A DNA stretch of 64,000 nucleotides from Terripilifer ovatus (GTDB taxonomy: Bacteria > Pseudomonadota > Alphaproteobacteria > Rhizobiales > Beijerinckiaceae), in NCBI GenBank assembly GCA_029222685.1, contig JARHVB010000005.1, forward strand, positions 124,001 to 188,000, in the 5' to 3' direction. Numbering within the stretch: position 1 is the first letter of the stretch; each line of letters starts with the position of its first letter. The notes below the pieces were generated by a model. That model worked only from the letters and a program-made list of their open reading frames with translations. It was not told the DNA's origin and searched no databases. The position numbers and the translations under genes were made by a program. Below, piece after piece: positions 8,785-17,992 of the stretch.

Positions 8785-9610
8785 CGCCACCGGCCTTCAT
8801 CTCGCCCTGCCCGACCGCACAAGGACTTCGCTCCTCGGTCGGCCGCCACTGATCGACATCCTCAAAGGCATCGACGTAAGCCTGGCGCCGGGCGAGGCGC
8901 TCGGCGTTGTCGGCGAATCCGGCTCGGGCAAGAGCACCCTCGGCCGCACCCTGCTGCGCATCTACACGCCGCAGCGCGGCAATATCATTTTTGACGGCAT
9001 CGAGATTGCCGATGCGCCGGAAACCGCCATCGCCGGATTGCGGCTGCGGATGCAGATGATCTTCCAGGACTCGCAATCCTCCCTCAATCCCCGACAGCGC
9101 ATCCTGGATATTCTCGCCGCACCGTTCATCGAACACGGCATCGCCTCGGGCCGTGCTGCACGAGACCGTGCGATGGCCTTGCTCGAACGGGTCGGGCTGG
9201 ATCAACGGCATGCGCAACGCTATCCGCATCAACTGTCGGGCGGCCAGCGCCAGCGCGTCGGCATTGCCCGCGCCCTCGCGATGCAGCCGAAGCTGATCAT
9301 CGCGGATGAAATCGTTTCGGGCCTGGACGTCTCGGTGCAGGCGCAGATCATCGCGCTGTTGCGCACCTTGCGCGCCGAAGAGAACATCGGCCTGATCTTC
9401 ATCAGCCACGACCTTTCCGTGGTGCGTTCGATCTGCGATCGAGTCGCCGTCATGCGCAGCGGAGAGATCGTCGAAACCGGCGCCTGTGCAGATGTGTTTG
9501 CCGCGCCGCAACACGCCTATACACGCGCCCTGTTGCGGGCCATTCCGCTTCCGGTGGTCGACCCGCAATGGCTGCAGATTGACGGCGGTGATCCCCTGCC
9601 GCAGACCTGA
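8762..9610 (+). CDS. ABC transporter ATPase, DppF-like
   Basis: 282 aa from ATG 8762, placed by GAGG five bases upstream; the gene overlaps the previous ATPase by 23 bases. Walker A GESGSGKST, Q-loop IFQDSQSSLNPRQ, signature LSGGQRQRV, switch ISHD. The Walker B/D-loop reads LIIADEIVSGLD where ADEPVSALD is usual, so the proline after the catalytic Glu is replaced by Ile. Again no C-terminal cysteine extension. Last gene of the importer; converges on TctA with only two bases between stops. Confidence 0.92.
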   Translation: MTVPDLLSATGLHLALPDRTRTSLLGRPPLIDILKGIDVSLAPGEALGVVGESGSGKSTLGRTLLRIYTPQRGNIIFDGIEIADAPETAIAGLRLRMQMIFQDSQSSLNPRQRILDILAAPFIEHGIASGRAARDRAMALLERVGLDQRHAQRYPHQLSGGQRQRVGIARALAMQPKLIIADEIVSGLDVSVQAQIIALLRTLRAEENIGLIFISHDLSVVRSICDRVAVMRSGEIVETGACADVFAAPQHAYTRALLRAIPLPVVDPQWLQIDGGDPLPQT

Positions 9611-9612
9611 AA

Positions 9613-11112
9613 CTATTCGACCATCACCTCATCGCGCTTCTGGCGCAACGTCGGCAGGACCATGGCGACAAGGACCAGGACCGTTGCGACAAGGCAAGCC
9701 GCGGAAATCGGCCTCGTCACGAAGACAGATGCATCGCCAAACGAGATCATCATCGTGCGGCGCAGATTCTCTTCCAGCATCGGGCCCAGAACAAACCCGA
9801 GCACCATCGGTGCCGGCTCGCAATCAAGCTTGAGAAGAATGTAACCCACACCGGAGAGCGCCGCCACAGTATAGATATCGAAGACTTCGCTGTTCACCGA
9901 ATAGGCGCCGATGCAGCAGAACACGAAGATGGCTGGAAACATCATCCTGTAGGGAATCGACAGCAGGCGGATCCACAGGCCCACAAGCGGGAGGTTCAGA
10001 ACCAGCAGCATGAGATTGCCGACCCACATGCTGGCAATGAGCCCCCAGAAGAGATCGGGCCGTTCGTTCATCACGCCGGGTCCTGGCGTGATCCCCTGGA
10101 TCATCAGCGCGCCGATCATCATGGCCATTGTCGGGTTCGACGGCACGCCGAGGGTCAGCATGGGAATGAAGGATGTTTGCGCGCCCGCATTGTTCGCACT
10201 TTCGGGTGCTGCCACACCTCGAATATCACCGGAGCCGAAGGAACACGGCGGTTTGGCGATCTTCTTTTCAAGCATATAGGCAGCAAAGGATGCCAGCAGG
10301 GCACCACCGCCGGGAAGAATACCGAGGATAGAGCCGAGCACCGTGCTTCGCCCGATGGTGGGCATGCATTGTCTGAATTCGGCCACGGAAGGCAGGATCC
10401 TGCCAATGCGTGCCGCAAACACGTCCTGATTCTGGTTCTGCTCGAGATTCAGCAGGACGTCGGTGATCCCGAAAAAGGCCATGGCCAGCGCGACGAAGCC
10501 GATGCCGTCGGTCAGTTCGGGGCGGCCGAAACCGAAGCGGATCGCCCCCGAGTTCACATCCGTGCCGACGAGGCCCAGCAGGATGCCGAAGCAAACCATG
10601 GCGATGGCTTTGATCAGGGAACCGCGTGCCAGAACCACCGAGGCAACAAGCCCAAGGATCATCAGTGAAAAATAATCCGCCGGTCCGAAATTCAGGGCGA
10701 TTTCTGCCAGCGGCGGCGCAAAATAGGCGATGACGAGCGTGGCGAAACAGCCGGCGATGAAAGAGCCGATGGCGGCAATGCCGAGGGCCGGGCCGGCCTG
10801 GCCGTTGCGCGCCATCTGGTAGCCATCGATGGTCGTCACCACGGAAGAGGACTCGCCGGGGATGTTGACGAGGATGGCGGTCGTGGAACCGCCATATTGA
10901 GCCCCGTAATAGATGCCGGCGAGCATGATAAGCGCCGGCGCGGGCCCCAGTCCGAAGGTGAAGGGCAACAGCATGGCGACGGTCGTGACCGGTCCGACGC
11001 CCGGAAGCACGCCGACCATGGTGCCGAGCAGGCAACCGGCGAAACAATAGGCCAGGTTCTGCCAGGTGAGGGCGACGCCAAGCCCGAAGGCGAGATGCGA
11101 GAGCGTATCCAA
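9613..11112 (-). CDS. tctA: Tripartite tricarboxylate transporter, large permease TctA
   Basis: 499 aa, the usual TctA size, with about twelve membrane segments and the family hallmarks GVLPGVGPVTTVAMLLPFTF near residue 37 and ILPGGGALLASFAAYMLEKK near 260, which form the twin glycine/proline-rich hairpins. Start is TTG 11112 (no ATG nearby fits the conserved N-terminus), seven bases after the TctB stop. Imports a carboxylate with cations, using a TctC-type binding protein. Encoded last in a tctC-tctB-tctA operon. Confidence 0.93.
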   Translation of the reverse strand: MDTLSHLAFGLGVALTWQNLAYCFAGCLLGTMVGVLPGVGPVTTVAMLLPFTFGLGPAPALIMLAGIYYGAQYGGSTTAILVNIPGESSSVVTTIDGYQMARNGQAGPALGIAAIGSFIAGCFATLVIAYFAPPLAEIALNFGPADYFSLMILGLVASVVLARGSLIKAIAMVCFGILLGLVGTDVNSGAIRFGFGRPELTDGIGFVALAMAFFGITDVLLNLEQNQNQDVFAARIGRILPSVAEFRQCMPTIGRSTVLGSILGILPGGGALLASFAAYMLEKKIAKPPCSFGSGDIRGVAAPESANNAGAQTSFIPMLTLGVPSNPTMAMMIGALMIQGITPGPGVMNERPDLFWGLIASMWVGNLMLLVLNLPLVGLWIRLLSIPYRMMFPAIFVFCCIGAYSVNSEVFDIYTVAALSGVGYILLKLDCEPAPMVLGFVLGPMLEENLRRTMMISFGDASVFVTRPISAACLVATVLVLVAMVLPTLRQKRDEVMVE

Positions 11113-11118
11113 ACTAGA

Positions 11119-11565
11119 TCACCATTCCGGCCATAGCGGAACTTCCATGCCGACGACCCAGACGAACACCACCACCGACAGTAGGGCGAGAACGAGCGCC
11201 AGAACGATTGTTTCGATGATCCTGACGTCTTTGCCTGCAAAAGAGGAGACGAGAACCAGGATAACGATCGACGGCACGAGGCCGAGCGGCCGCAAGGCGA
11301 TGCCGAAAGCGACGACGCTCAAAAGCCCGATGCCGACAGAGCGCCTGTGCAGGCGCGCCACCGGCTCGCCGTCCATCACCAGTGAACGTCCGGCGAGAAA
11401 AAAGCCAAGCAGCGCCATGAGAGAGCCGACCAGCACCGGGAACATGCCCGGCCCAAGGCGATGCATATCGCCGAGGCGATAGCCGCTGGCGACAGCAACG
11501 AAGAACATTCCGACAGCTGTGAAGAAAAGCCCGGACCAGAAATCTTTTGGTGCTCTTATGTTCAT
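11119..11565 (-). CDS. tctB: Tripartite tricarboxylate transporter, small permease TctB
   Basis: 148 aa with four membrane segments (residues about 10-28, 38-60, 80-100, 120-145) and the family N-terminal pattern FWSGLFFTAVGMFFVAVASG followed by LGPGMFPVLVGSLMALLG. Accessory membrane subunit partnering TctA. Starts 43 bases after the TctC stop. Confidence 0.9.
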   Translation of the reverse strand: MNIRAPKDFWSGLFFTAVGMFFVAVASGYRLGDMHRLGPGMFPVLVGSLMALLGFFLAGRSLVMDGEPVARLHRRSVGIGLLSVVAFGIALRPLGLVPSIVILVLVSSFAGKDVRIIETIVLALVLALLSVVVFVWVVGMEVPLWPEW

Positions 11566-11608
11566 GAAACTCTTTGAACCGCAAAGCCTCGGCAGTTTGT
11601 CGCCAGTC

Positions 11609-12574
11609 TCAGTCGGAGCGAATGTTCGCTGCCTTGATGATGCTCCTGTAGCTGTCGCTCTCGCGCTTCATGCGCGCCGCAAGCTCGTCGGGCGTGCTGG
11701 ACACGGCCAGCGAGCCGGCGCCGGCATAGCGCGCGATCAGGTCGTCCGACTTCAGTGCCGTGACAACATCTTTGTTGATCTTCTCGACGATGGCCGGCGG
11801 CGTGCCTTTCGGCGCGAACAACGCGGCCCAGGTCGAGCCGGTGACATCCTTGACGCCACTCTCGATCAGGGTCGGCCATGACTGATCCAGGGACGACCTT
11901 TTCGTGCCGAACACGGCAAGAACGCGGACATGCCCGCTCTTGACATAGGAGGTGACGCCGGAAGCCGACAGAATGCCGAGCGGTACATTGTTGCCTGCCA
12001 CCGCTGCGGCGCCCGGGCCGCCGCCCTTGTAAGGAATATGCTGGAATTTCGTGCCGCTGTTCAGGCTCATCCATTCGAGCAGGATCTGCGATATCGTTCC
12101 GGCGCCGGGCGTCGCCACGGATAACCGTCCTGGCTGCTTCTTGGCGCCGTCGAGCACATCCTGCACGGAATTGAACGGCGACTCCTTGGCGGCGACCAGC
12201 ACCAGGTCGGCATCGGCGACCATGGAGACGGGTACGAAGTCGCGGGCCATGTTGTAGGGTGTATTGTCGAACAGAGCCTCGCTGATCGCCGCTTCGCCGA
12301 CAGTTGCCAGGGTCAGCGTATAGCCATCCGGCGCCGCTTTGGCGCCTGCGACCATGCCGATAAAGCCATTACCGCCCGGCCGGTTGTCGACGACAACCTG
12401 CTGGCCCCACATGTCGGTGAGTTTTGCCGCAAGCACACGGGCCGCAAGATCGGTACTGCCGCCCGGCGCATAGGGCACGACGAGATGAACGGGCTTGGCC
12501 GGATAGGTCTGTGCATATGCACCTAGCGGCAGAAGAAGCGCCACTGCAGCAATGAGGTTTCGCATGCGCGACAT
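11609..12574 (-). CDS. tctC: TctC/Bug-family periplasmic binding protein
   Basis: 321 aa from ATG 12574, preceded by GGAGAA at 6-7 bases. Signal peptide MSRMRNLIAAVALLLPLGAYA, then the family start TYPAKPVHLVVPYAPGGSTD and DNRPGGNGFIG, where the Bug fold binds a carboxylate group. First gene of the tctCBA operon and therefore its cognate receptor. Divergent from the Rieske oxygenase gene across a 331-base spacer, so its solute may be the substrate of that oxygenase (inference). Confidence 0.9.
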   Translation of the reverse strand: MSRMRNLIAAVALLLPLGAYAQTYPAKPVHLVVPYAPGGSTDLAARVLAAKLTDMWGQQVVVDNRPGGNGFIGMVAGAKAAPDGYTLTLATVGEAAISEALFDNTPYNMARDFVPVSMVADADLVLVAAKESPFNSVQDVLDGAKKQPGRLSVATPGAGTISQILLEWMSLNSGTKFQHIPYKGGGPGAAAVAGNNVPLGILSASGVTSYVKSGHVRVLAVFGTKRSSLDQSWPTLIESGVKDVTGSTWAALFAPKGTPPAIVEKINKDVVTALKSDDLIARYAGAGSLAVSSTPDELAARMKRESDSYRSIIKAANIRSD

Positions 12575-12905
12575 GGCACTTCTCCGCAAACAGTAATGAT
12601 TATTTGGAGTTCACAACTGTATGGACGCATCTTGCATGAACGACTCCGGTTCTGGCAAGCCTATGATGAAAGCGAACTGGCATATTTTCGAGCACCCGGC
12701 CTTACTATGCTTCTGTCCGAGCGGCTTTATGTGACGTGATCAGGCAGCCTGATACGCCTTATCAGATTAATCGAGGACATGTCGCGATGGAAGTAATAAG
12801 CGCTGCCGTATCGCCGAATAGTTGCGAAACGCGACTAGTGTGGGTATTTTAAAATCATCATCCGATGTTGTTGCCGCGCACTACGCCCGCCATGGAGACG
12901 CCGTC
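12575..12905. other. Non-coding divergent spacer between tctC and Rieske gene
   Basis: 331 bases with no convincing gene. It must hold both promoters. The one clear structure is the ATCAGG-CAG-CCTGAT palindrome at 12739-12753; the stretch 12820-12865 is locally A/T-rich. An in-frame extension of the Rieske gene up to 12822 is possible but has no homology to the family N-terminus. Confidence 0.5.
12739..12753. promoter_or_regulatory. 15-bp palindrome, candidate operator
   Basis: Perfect inverted repeat ATCAGG/CCTGAT with a CAG centre, roughly midway between the divergent tctC and Rieske genes. Position fits a shared operator; no regulator gene is adjacent. Confidence 0.35.
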
Positions 12906-14180
12906 ATGTTGCCCAAAGACGAAAACGAACTCCTGACCCGCGTCGGTCCCGGCACACCGATGGGTGCCCTGATGCGGCGGTACTGGCAGCCGGTCGCGGC
13001 AACGGAAGAGATGGATGACCGCTGGACGAAACGCATCCGCGTGCTCGGTGAAGACCTCGTCCTGTTCAAGGACGAGGGCGGCAGCTTCGGATTGATCGCG
13101 GAAATATGCCCGCACCGCCGCGTGTCGTTGGCATTCGGCATCCCCACCGAAAACGGCATTCGATGCGCCTATCATGGCTGGGCCTTCGACAAGACCGGCC
13201 GCTGCGTCGACCAGCCGAACGAAGGTCCACGTCACGCCCTGAGAGACAAGATCGCGACCATCGCCTATCCGGTGCAGGAGATGGGCGGGCTGCTCTGGGC
13301 CTATCTTGGCCCGGCCCCGGTGCCACTGCTGCCCCGCTTCGACGGCTTTGTCGTCGACAAGGCTATCCGTACCGTCGCCTCGGCCGAAATTCCCTGCAAC
13401 TGGCTGCAGATCATGGAAAACTCAGTTGATCCCGTTCATGTCGAGACTCTGCACGGCCGGGTGAGCGAATTCCACGGCAAGCAGAAAGGCATCAAGCATC
13501 TGGCGCTCGCCAAGCGGCACGTGAAGATCGCCTTCGACGAATTCGAATACGGCATCATCAAGCGCCGCCTGCTCGAGGGACAGTCGGAGGACTCGCAGGA
13601 TTGGACCGTCGGCCATCCGCTGGTGTTTCCGCTGATGGTCGCGATCGGCACCATGGGAACCTTGTGGCAGCAATATTCCTTCGAGATCCGCGTGCCGATC
13701 GATGACACCAACACGCGGCACTACTGGTACAATGCGTTCCTGCCGCCGGCTGGATCAATTGTTCCCGAGCGTCTGCTCACCCGCACCCATTGGTACGAAC
13801 AGCCCTATCGCGACAAGAACGGCGAGTATCTGATGGAATTCGTTCCCGCCCAGGACGTCGCCATGTGGATTACCCAGGGGCCGATCGCGAGCCGTGACAA
13901 GGAATCGCTCGGCCAGTCCGATGTCGGCGTCGTTCAATACCGCCGCATGCTGAAGCGGGAGATCGAGAAGGTCGAGCGCGGCGAGGATCCGCTGGGGACG
14001 GTGCGCGACCCTGCCAAAAACCAGATGATCGTCTTGCCGATCGAGGCCGGCAAATACATCAATTTCGACGGGTTCAGGCGCCTGATGATCACGAATATGC
14101 TCTACTCGCCCATCGTCAACGACCTGCTGAAAGTGTTCGAAGGCGCCGATGCGCCGGAACTGGAAACCGCAGGCGTCTGA
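12906..14180 (+). CDS. Rieske (2Fe-2S) aromatic-ring oxygenase large subunit
   Basis: 424 aa from ATG 12906 (GGAGA upstream; homology to the family begins here). Rieske cluster ligands C68-P-H70 and C87-A-Y-H90 in CPHRR...CAYHGW; mononuclear iron motif in N-S-V-D175-P-V-H178-V-E-T-L-H183. The C-terminal VAMWITQGPIASRDKESLG and YRR region is that of phthalate 4,5-dioxygenase-type enzymes. It needs electrons from a reductase, but no reductase gene is present in the window. It converges with a coupled pair of PuuE-like genes exactly as the Rieske/amidase unit at 1-1716 does. Confidence 0.92.
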   Translation: MLPKDENELLTRVGPGTPMGALMRRYWQPVAATEEMDDRWTKRIRVLGEDLVLFKDEGGSFGLIAEICPHRRVSLAFGIPTENGIRCAYHGWAFDKTGRCVDQPNEGPRHALRDKIATIAYPVQEMGGLLWAYLGPAPVPLLPRFDGFVVDKAIRTVASAEIPCNWLQIMENSVDPVHVETLHGRVSEFHGKQKGIKHLALAKRHVKIAFDEFEYGIIKRRLLEGQSEDSQDWTVGHPLVFPLMVAIGTMGTLWQQYSFEIRVPIDDTNTRHYWYNAFLPPAGSIVPERLLTRTHWYEQPYRDKNGEYLMEFVPAQDVAMWITQGPIASRDKESLGQSDVGVVQYRRMLKREIEKVERGEDPLGTVRDPAKNQMIVLPIEAGKYINFDGFRRLMITNMLYSPIVNDLLKVFEGADAPELETAGV

Positions 14181-15110
14181 TTATCTGGCGGCATGATGAC
14201 AGGTGAACCACTCTGTTATCATGCTGCCGGTGGCCATCCAAACATCTGGGCTTTGCGCCATATGCGCCAGAGCCCCGTCGAGACTCCTGATGCGATGCGG
14301 CTGGCCGATCAGCCATGGATGAAGGCTCAGCACCATCAGCCGGCCGCTGCTCCGCCCATCCACCGCAAGCCGGTCAAAGGCGTCCTTGACCATCTGCTCC
14401 CAGCGCCAGATGGCGACGCGGCGATGCCAATGGGCGTAGACATCGTCGAGTTCGAGAAGAGTCGGCAGGGCGACCAGGCGGCCGTTCAGCACGCTCATCT
14501 CATAGGGCTGCTCGTCGTTCGGCCAATCAAAGACATGCGTGACGCCAAGATCGGCGAGTATCGCCGGCGTGCGCGCACTTTCGCTATATTCCGGCCCCAG
14601 CCATCCTGTGACCTCTTTGCCGGTGGCGGCACGCACCACGTCCAGCGCCTGGCGGATATGAGTGCGCTCCTGCGCCTCCGACATCGCGCTGGTAATCGCC
14701 TGGGTGGCGCTCTGGCCATGACCGGCAAACTCGTAGCCGTGCGCCAGGCATTCGCGCACGATGGCCGGACAGCGCACGGCGGTCGCGGCATCGATCGCGA
14801 CCGTCGGCTTGATGCCGTGCTTTTCCAGAGCGCGGATGACGCGAAAGACGCCGACCCTGTTGCCATACTCGCGCAAGGAATAGGTCGCGATGTCGGGGGA
14901 AGGCCCGCGGCCGCGGCCGCCGGGCATGGAGGCCGGCGTCACCGAACCGGCAACCGGCTCCAGGTCATAGTGTTCCAGATTGACGACGACGCAGAGCGCT
15001 ACGCTGGCGCCGTTGGGCCAGCGTAGCGGCGGCCGGTCCGGCAGAGCAGACCAGCCGTAATGCTTATGGTCCATCCCCGGTGTGCGATTTCCCGGCATCG
15101 CTTCATTCAC
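14181..15110 (-). CDS. PuuE-like hydrolase, nominal polysaccharide deacetylase, class A
   Basis: 309 aa. VVNLEHYDLEP near residue 42 replaces TFDD; EFAGHGQSATQ carries the conserved His, and LSLHPWLIGQPHR the C-terminal motif. Paralogue of 1717-2637 (both have YGNRVG.FRVI, GPEY and DWPNDEQP). Start ATG overlaps the class B stop by four bases. Last gene of the EthD/TctC/class B/class A operon. Probable metal-dependent cyclic C-N hydrolase (inference); substrate unknown. Confidence 0.75.
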   Translation of the reverse strand: MNEAMPGNRTPGMDHKHYGWSALPDRPPLRWPNGASVALCVVVNLEHYDLEPVAGSVTPASMPGGRGRGPSPDIATYSLREYGNRVGVFRVIRALEKHGIKPTVAIDAATAVRCPAIVRECLAHGYEFAGHGQSATQAITSAMSEAQERTHIRQALDVVRAATGKEVTGWLGPEYSESARTPAILADLGVTHVFDWPNDEQPYEMSVLNGRLVALPTLLELDDVYAHWHRRVAIWRWEQMVKDAFDRLAVDGRSSGRLMVLSLHPWLIGQPHRIRSLDGALAHMAQSPDVWMATGSMITEWFTCHHAAR

Positions 15111-16024
15111 TCCTTATGGCCGAGATGAGACGCGACCTCGTCATAGCAATGCTCGAAATAATAGGTCGCGATCTCCTCGGCCGTCGTCTTCCAGACCCCG
15201 TCATGAGCGAGGATGTAAGACAACGCTTCGTCGAGATAACGGGCGCGATGCGGCTGCGCGATCAGATAGGCGTGCAGCGAAATGCACATGACCCGTCCGC
15301 TGTCCGCGCCTTCCTCATAGAGCGTATCGAACTGTCGCTTGATGATCTCGGCGAAGTCATCGCCTTCCCATGCCGTGCCGGCGCCGGTTCCGATCACCGA
15401 GGAATCGCTGATCTCCAGCGTATAGGGCATGGAGATCAGCCGCCCCTGCCGGACATTGATGGGAAACGGCTGGTCGTCGTGAAACCAATCGGCCTGGTAG
15501 AGGATGCCGGCTTCAGCCAGCAGATCCGGCGTGCGTGATGTGACCGATTGCGGCCCCGGCCCCATGGCGCCGATGACTCTCTTTCCGGTCAACTCGTAAA
15601 CCGTATCGATGATATCGCGATAGAAGGCCCGCTCGTCGTCTTCGGCCACGTCCCATAGATAGCGCGTATTGTAAAGGCCATGGCTCATATAATTCCAGTC
15701 GCGCGCCACCATGGCCTTCCGCATCTCGGGAAAGTGCTGCAGGACGGCGACATTGATGGCCGCCGTGCATGGCATCGCATGCTGGTCGACGATCTCGAGC
15801 ATGCGCCAGAAACCGACGCGGTTGCCGTAGTCCTGATGGCCGTAGGAACGGACGTCCGGATGCGGCACCCGCGGCCATGGATCCCGCAGGGCATTCGCCG
15901 GCGGCTGATATTCATAGAACATCGCGTTGGGACTGATCCAGAACGCCACGCGCGCATTGTTCGGCCAGCGGATTTTCGGCCGATCGATGATCGGCGAATA
16001 GATGACGCGGTCCTGCTCGCTCAT
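15107..16024 (-). CDS. PuuE-like hydrolase, nominal polysaccharide deacetylase, class B
   Basis: 305 aa, paralogue of 2634-3599. Motifs SPNAMFYEYQPP in place of TFDD, NYMSHGLYNTRY with the conserved His, and ISLHAYLIAQPHRARYLDEA. It begins four bases after the orphan TctC stop and overlaps the class A partner by four bases. No signal peptide. Confidence 0.75.
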   Translation of the reverse strand: MSEQDRVIYSPIIDRPKIRWPNNARVAFWISPNAMFYEYQPPANALRDPWPRVPHPDVRSYGHQDYGNRVGFWRMLEIVDQHAMPCTAAINVAVLQHFPEMRKAMVARDWNYMSHGLYNTRYLWDVAEDDERAFYRDIIDTVYELTGKRVIGAMGPGPQSVTSRTPDLLAEAGILYQADWFHDDQPFPINVRQGRLISMPYTLEISDSSVIGTGAGTAWEGDDFAEIIKRQFDTLYEEGADSGRVMCISLHAYLIAQPHRARYLDEALSYILAHDGVWKTTAEEIATYYFEHCYDEVASHLGHKE

Positions 16025-16028
16025 GCGC

Positions 16029-16997
16029 TCATTTCACGTCCAGCAGCTTGACCATCACCGCCCATTTCTTGCTGTCGGTTTCGATCAGCGCCTGCAGCTC
16101 TTCCGGCGTCGACGTGGTTGGCGTCGCGCCTCCCTTGATGACGAAGTCGCGGATCTCGGTATCATTGTTCGCCACCAGGATAGCATTGCGCAGCGCATCC
16201 ACCGCTGGCCGTGGCGTGCCGGCTGGCGCAAAGATCGCGCCCCATGAGCCGGACGTCATCTGCGGATAGCCCATCTCTTCAAACGTAGGAGCGTCGGGCA
16301 CGGCCGGAAGCCGCACGTTGCTGTTGACGGCAATGGTTTTCAGTGGCCCGCCATCCCCCATCTTCGGCATATAGGCGACGACGCCATCGATCGTGAACCC
16401 GATCTGGCCCGACAGAAGTTCCTGCAAGACCTCCGGCGTCCCCCGGTAGCCGATCTGCACAATATCGAGGTTGAAGACCTTCTTCATATTCTCGCCGATC
16501 AGATGCTGGGAGCCGCCTGTGCCCGACGTGCCATAGGAGAACTTGTTGGGGCGTGCTTTCACATAGGCGACGAATTCCGCGAAATTCGAAACCGGTATGA
16601 CTTTCGTGTTGATGATGAGCCCTTGCGGCAGCAGGCTGACCAGCGAGATCGGCTGAAAGTCAGAAACCTTGTAGCCCAGATCCTTGATCTGGTGCGGCGC
16701 CACAGCGAAGGCATTGGCGCCCGCAAACAGGATCGTATAGCCGTCGTTTTTCGATTGTGCGACGTAGCTCGTGCCGAGCGCCGTAGCGGCGCCGGGCCGG
16801 TTCTCGATCAGGACGGTCTGCTTCAAGGTCTCTTTCATCTTGTTGGCGAGAGCTCGCGCATGAATATCGAACTGCCCGCCGGGCGCATAAGGCACCACCA
16901 TTTTAACCGGCCGGTCCGGATAGGTCTGGGCCAAAGCGCCTCCGGCCGACGCAAAGGGAAGTGTCAAAAGCGTTGCGACAAACAATGAGCGGATCAT
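16029..16997 (-). CDS. Orphan TctC/Bug-family periplasmic binding protein
   Basis: 322 aa from ATG 16997 (CCGGAG upstream). Signal peptide ending at AGGALA, followed by TYPDRPVKMVVPYAPGGQFD and ENRPGAATALG. No TctA/TctB accompany it, so it may use the tctAB membrane unit at 9613-11565 or act in sensing. Co-transcribed with the class B/A hydrolase pair, pointing to an acidic, cyclic or amide-bearing ligand (inference). Confidence 0.88.
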   Translation of the reverse strand: MIRSLFVATLLTLPFASAGGALAQTYPDRPVKMVVPYAPGGQFDIHARALANKMKETLKQTVLIENRPGAATALGTSYVAQSKNDGYTILFAGANAFAVAPHQIKDLGYKVSDFQPISLVSLLPQGLIINTKVIPVSNFAEFVAYVKARPNKFSYGTSGTGGSQHLIGENMKKVFNLDIVQIGYRGTPEVLQELLSGQIGFTIDGVVAYMPKMGDGGPLKTIAVNSNVRLPAVPDAPTFEEMGYPQMTSGSWGAIFAPAGTPRPAVDALRNAILVANNDTEIRDFVIKGGATPTTSTPEELQALIETDSKKWAVMVKLLDVK

Positions 16998-17050
16998 GTT
17001 GAACTCCGGATCTTCTTGCAATTAAACGAGTCTTTGACGGCTTATGGAAT

Positions 17051-17737
17051 TCAGTCCTGGTTTGATATTTCGAAGAAGAACCGCTTCGATTCTCCTCCGA
17101 TGGCCAGATTGTCCCGGGCGACGGCCTGCCCTTCCGCTGTCGCAGCGGCGCGGCTCATTTCCGCTTCATCGTCGTACCAGGTCTCGGAAAAGCCATCCAA
17201 GCTTAGAGCAAGCGAGGCGATCTCGCCTGGGTTTTCGAGCTCGGACAAAACTTCGTGCTGAATGTAGAAACGCGATCCGCCCCGCACTTGCCTCGCAAGC
17301 CGGGCATGTGTGTTGAGCCAGTGTTCCAGATAGGGCTGGCGCGCCAGCTTCGGATTTCGCTTCACCAGCACCATGCGTTTCAGGAAACCCGCGGATGCAC
17401 CAGCCTTCGTGTCATCGCGAACCACATGGCTCCTGACGCTCAGTACCGACATAGCGCCGGCAATGCTGCGCAGCTCGGCGAGTGCCTCGGCATGTCTCCA
17501 GCAATTGGCGAATTGTTCGACCTCGGCGAAGCTCAGCTTTTCGAAGGCATCGATACTGACGCCGATGGTCGGCATTCCCGGCAGCGGCGGCGGCTCCGCC
17601 GTGACTCTGCACTGGATGACGCCGGCGCCATCCGCACCCTCTTTGTAAGCTGCAGCACTCGCGTCTGCCCAGCGTCGCAGAAACTCATCGCGTCCAATCG
17701 CGTCAGTACGTTTCAGCAGGACGATGAGATCAACCAT
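17051..17737 (-). CDS. EthD-like dimeric alpha/beta-barrel protein with internal duplication
   Basis: 228 aa from ATG 17737. Two tandem copies of the EthD/antibiotic-monooxygenase-type fold are visible: residues about 1-110 (VDLIVLLKRTDAIGRDEFLR) and 118-225 (GFLKRMVLVKRNPKLARQPY, then EHWLNTHARLARQ). EthD-like proteins often act in ring-fission or ether/aromatic degradation, sometimes without a defined catalytic role. First gene of the operon with TctC and the hydrolase pair. Confidence 0.7.
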   Translation of the reverse strand: MVDLIVLLKRTDAIGRDEFLRRWADASAAAYKEGADGAGVIQCRVTAEPPPLPGMPTIGVSIDAFEKLSFAEVEQFANCWRHAEALAELRSIAGAMSVLSVRSHVVRDDTKAGASAGFLKRMVLVKRNPKLARQPYLEHWLNTHARLARQVRGGSRFYIQHEVLSELENPGEIASLALSLDGFSETWYDDEAEMSRAAATAEGQAVARDNLAIGGESKRFFFEISNQD

Positions 17738-17992
17738 GGCAGGCGTTCCAGTGATCCGGTTCGCAAGGCGTAGCATATTGTTTGTTTTTATCAAATACAG
17801 CCGTCTCCAGCACGCATGCGATAACAGGTTCAAACGCACCTAAAGGTTGGCTTTTCCGAAAGTGCACAGGGCGAACCGAGCTCTGCCGCTCCAATCGACA
17901 GGTCGTTGCGAATACCAACAATATTGCCGTCGTTCCTGCCATTTGCTAGCATTTGCACAACGTCGGCCGGTCCAAGGCTATGGGGAACAACC

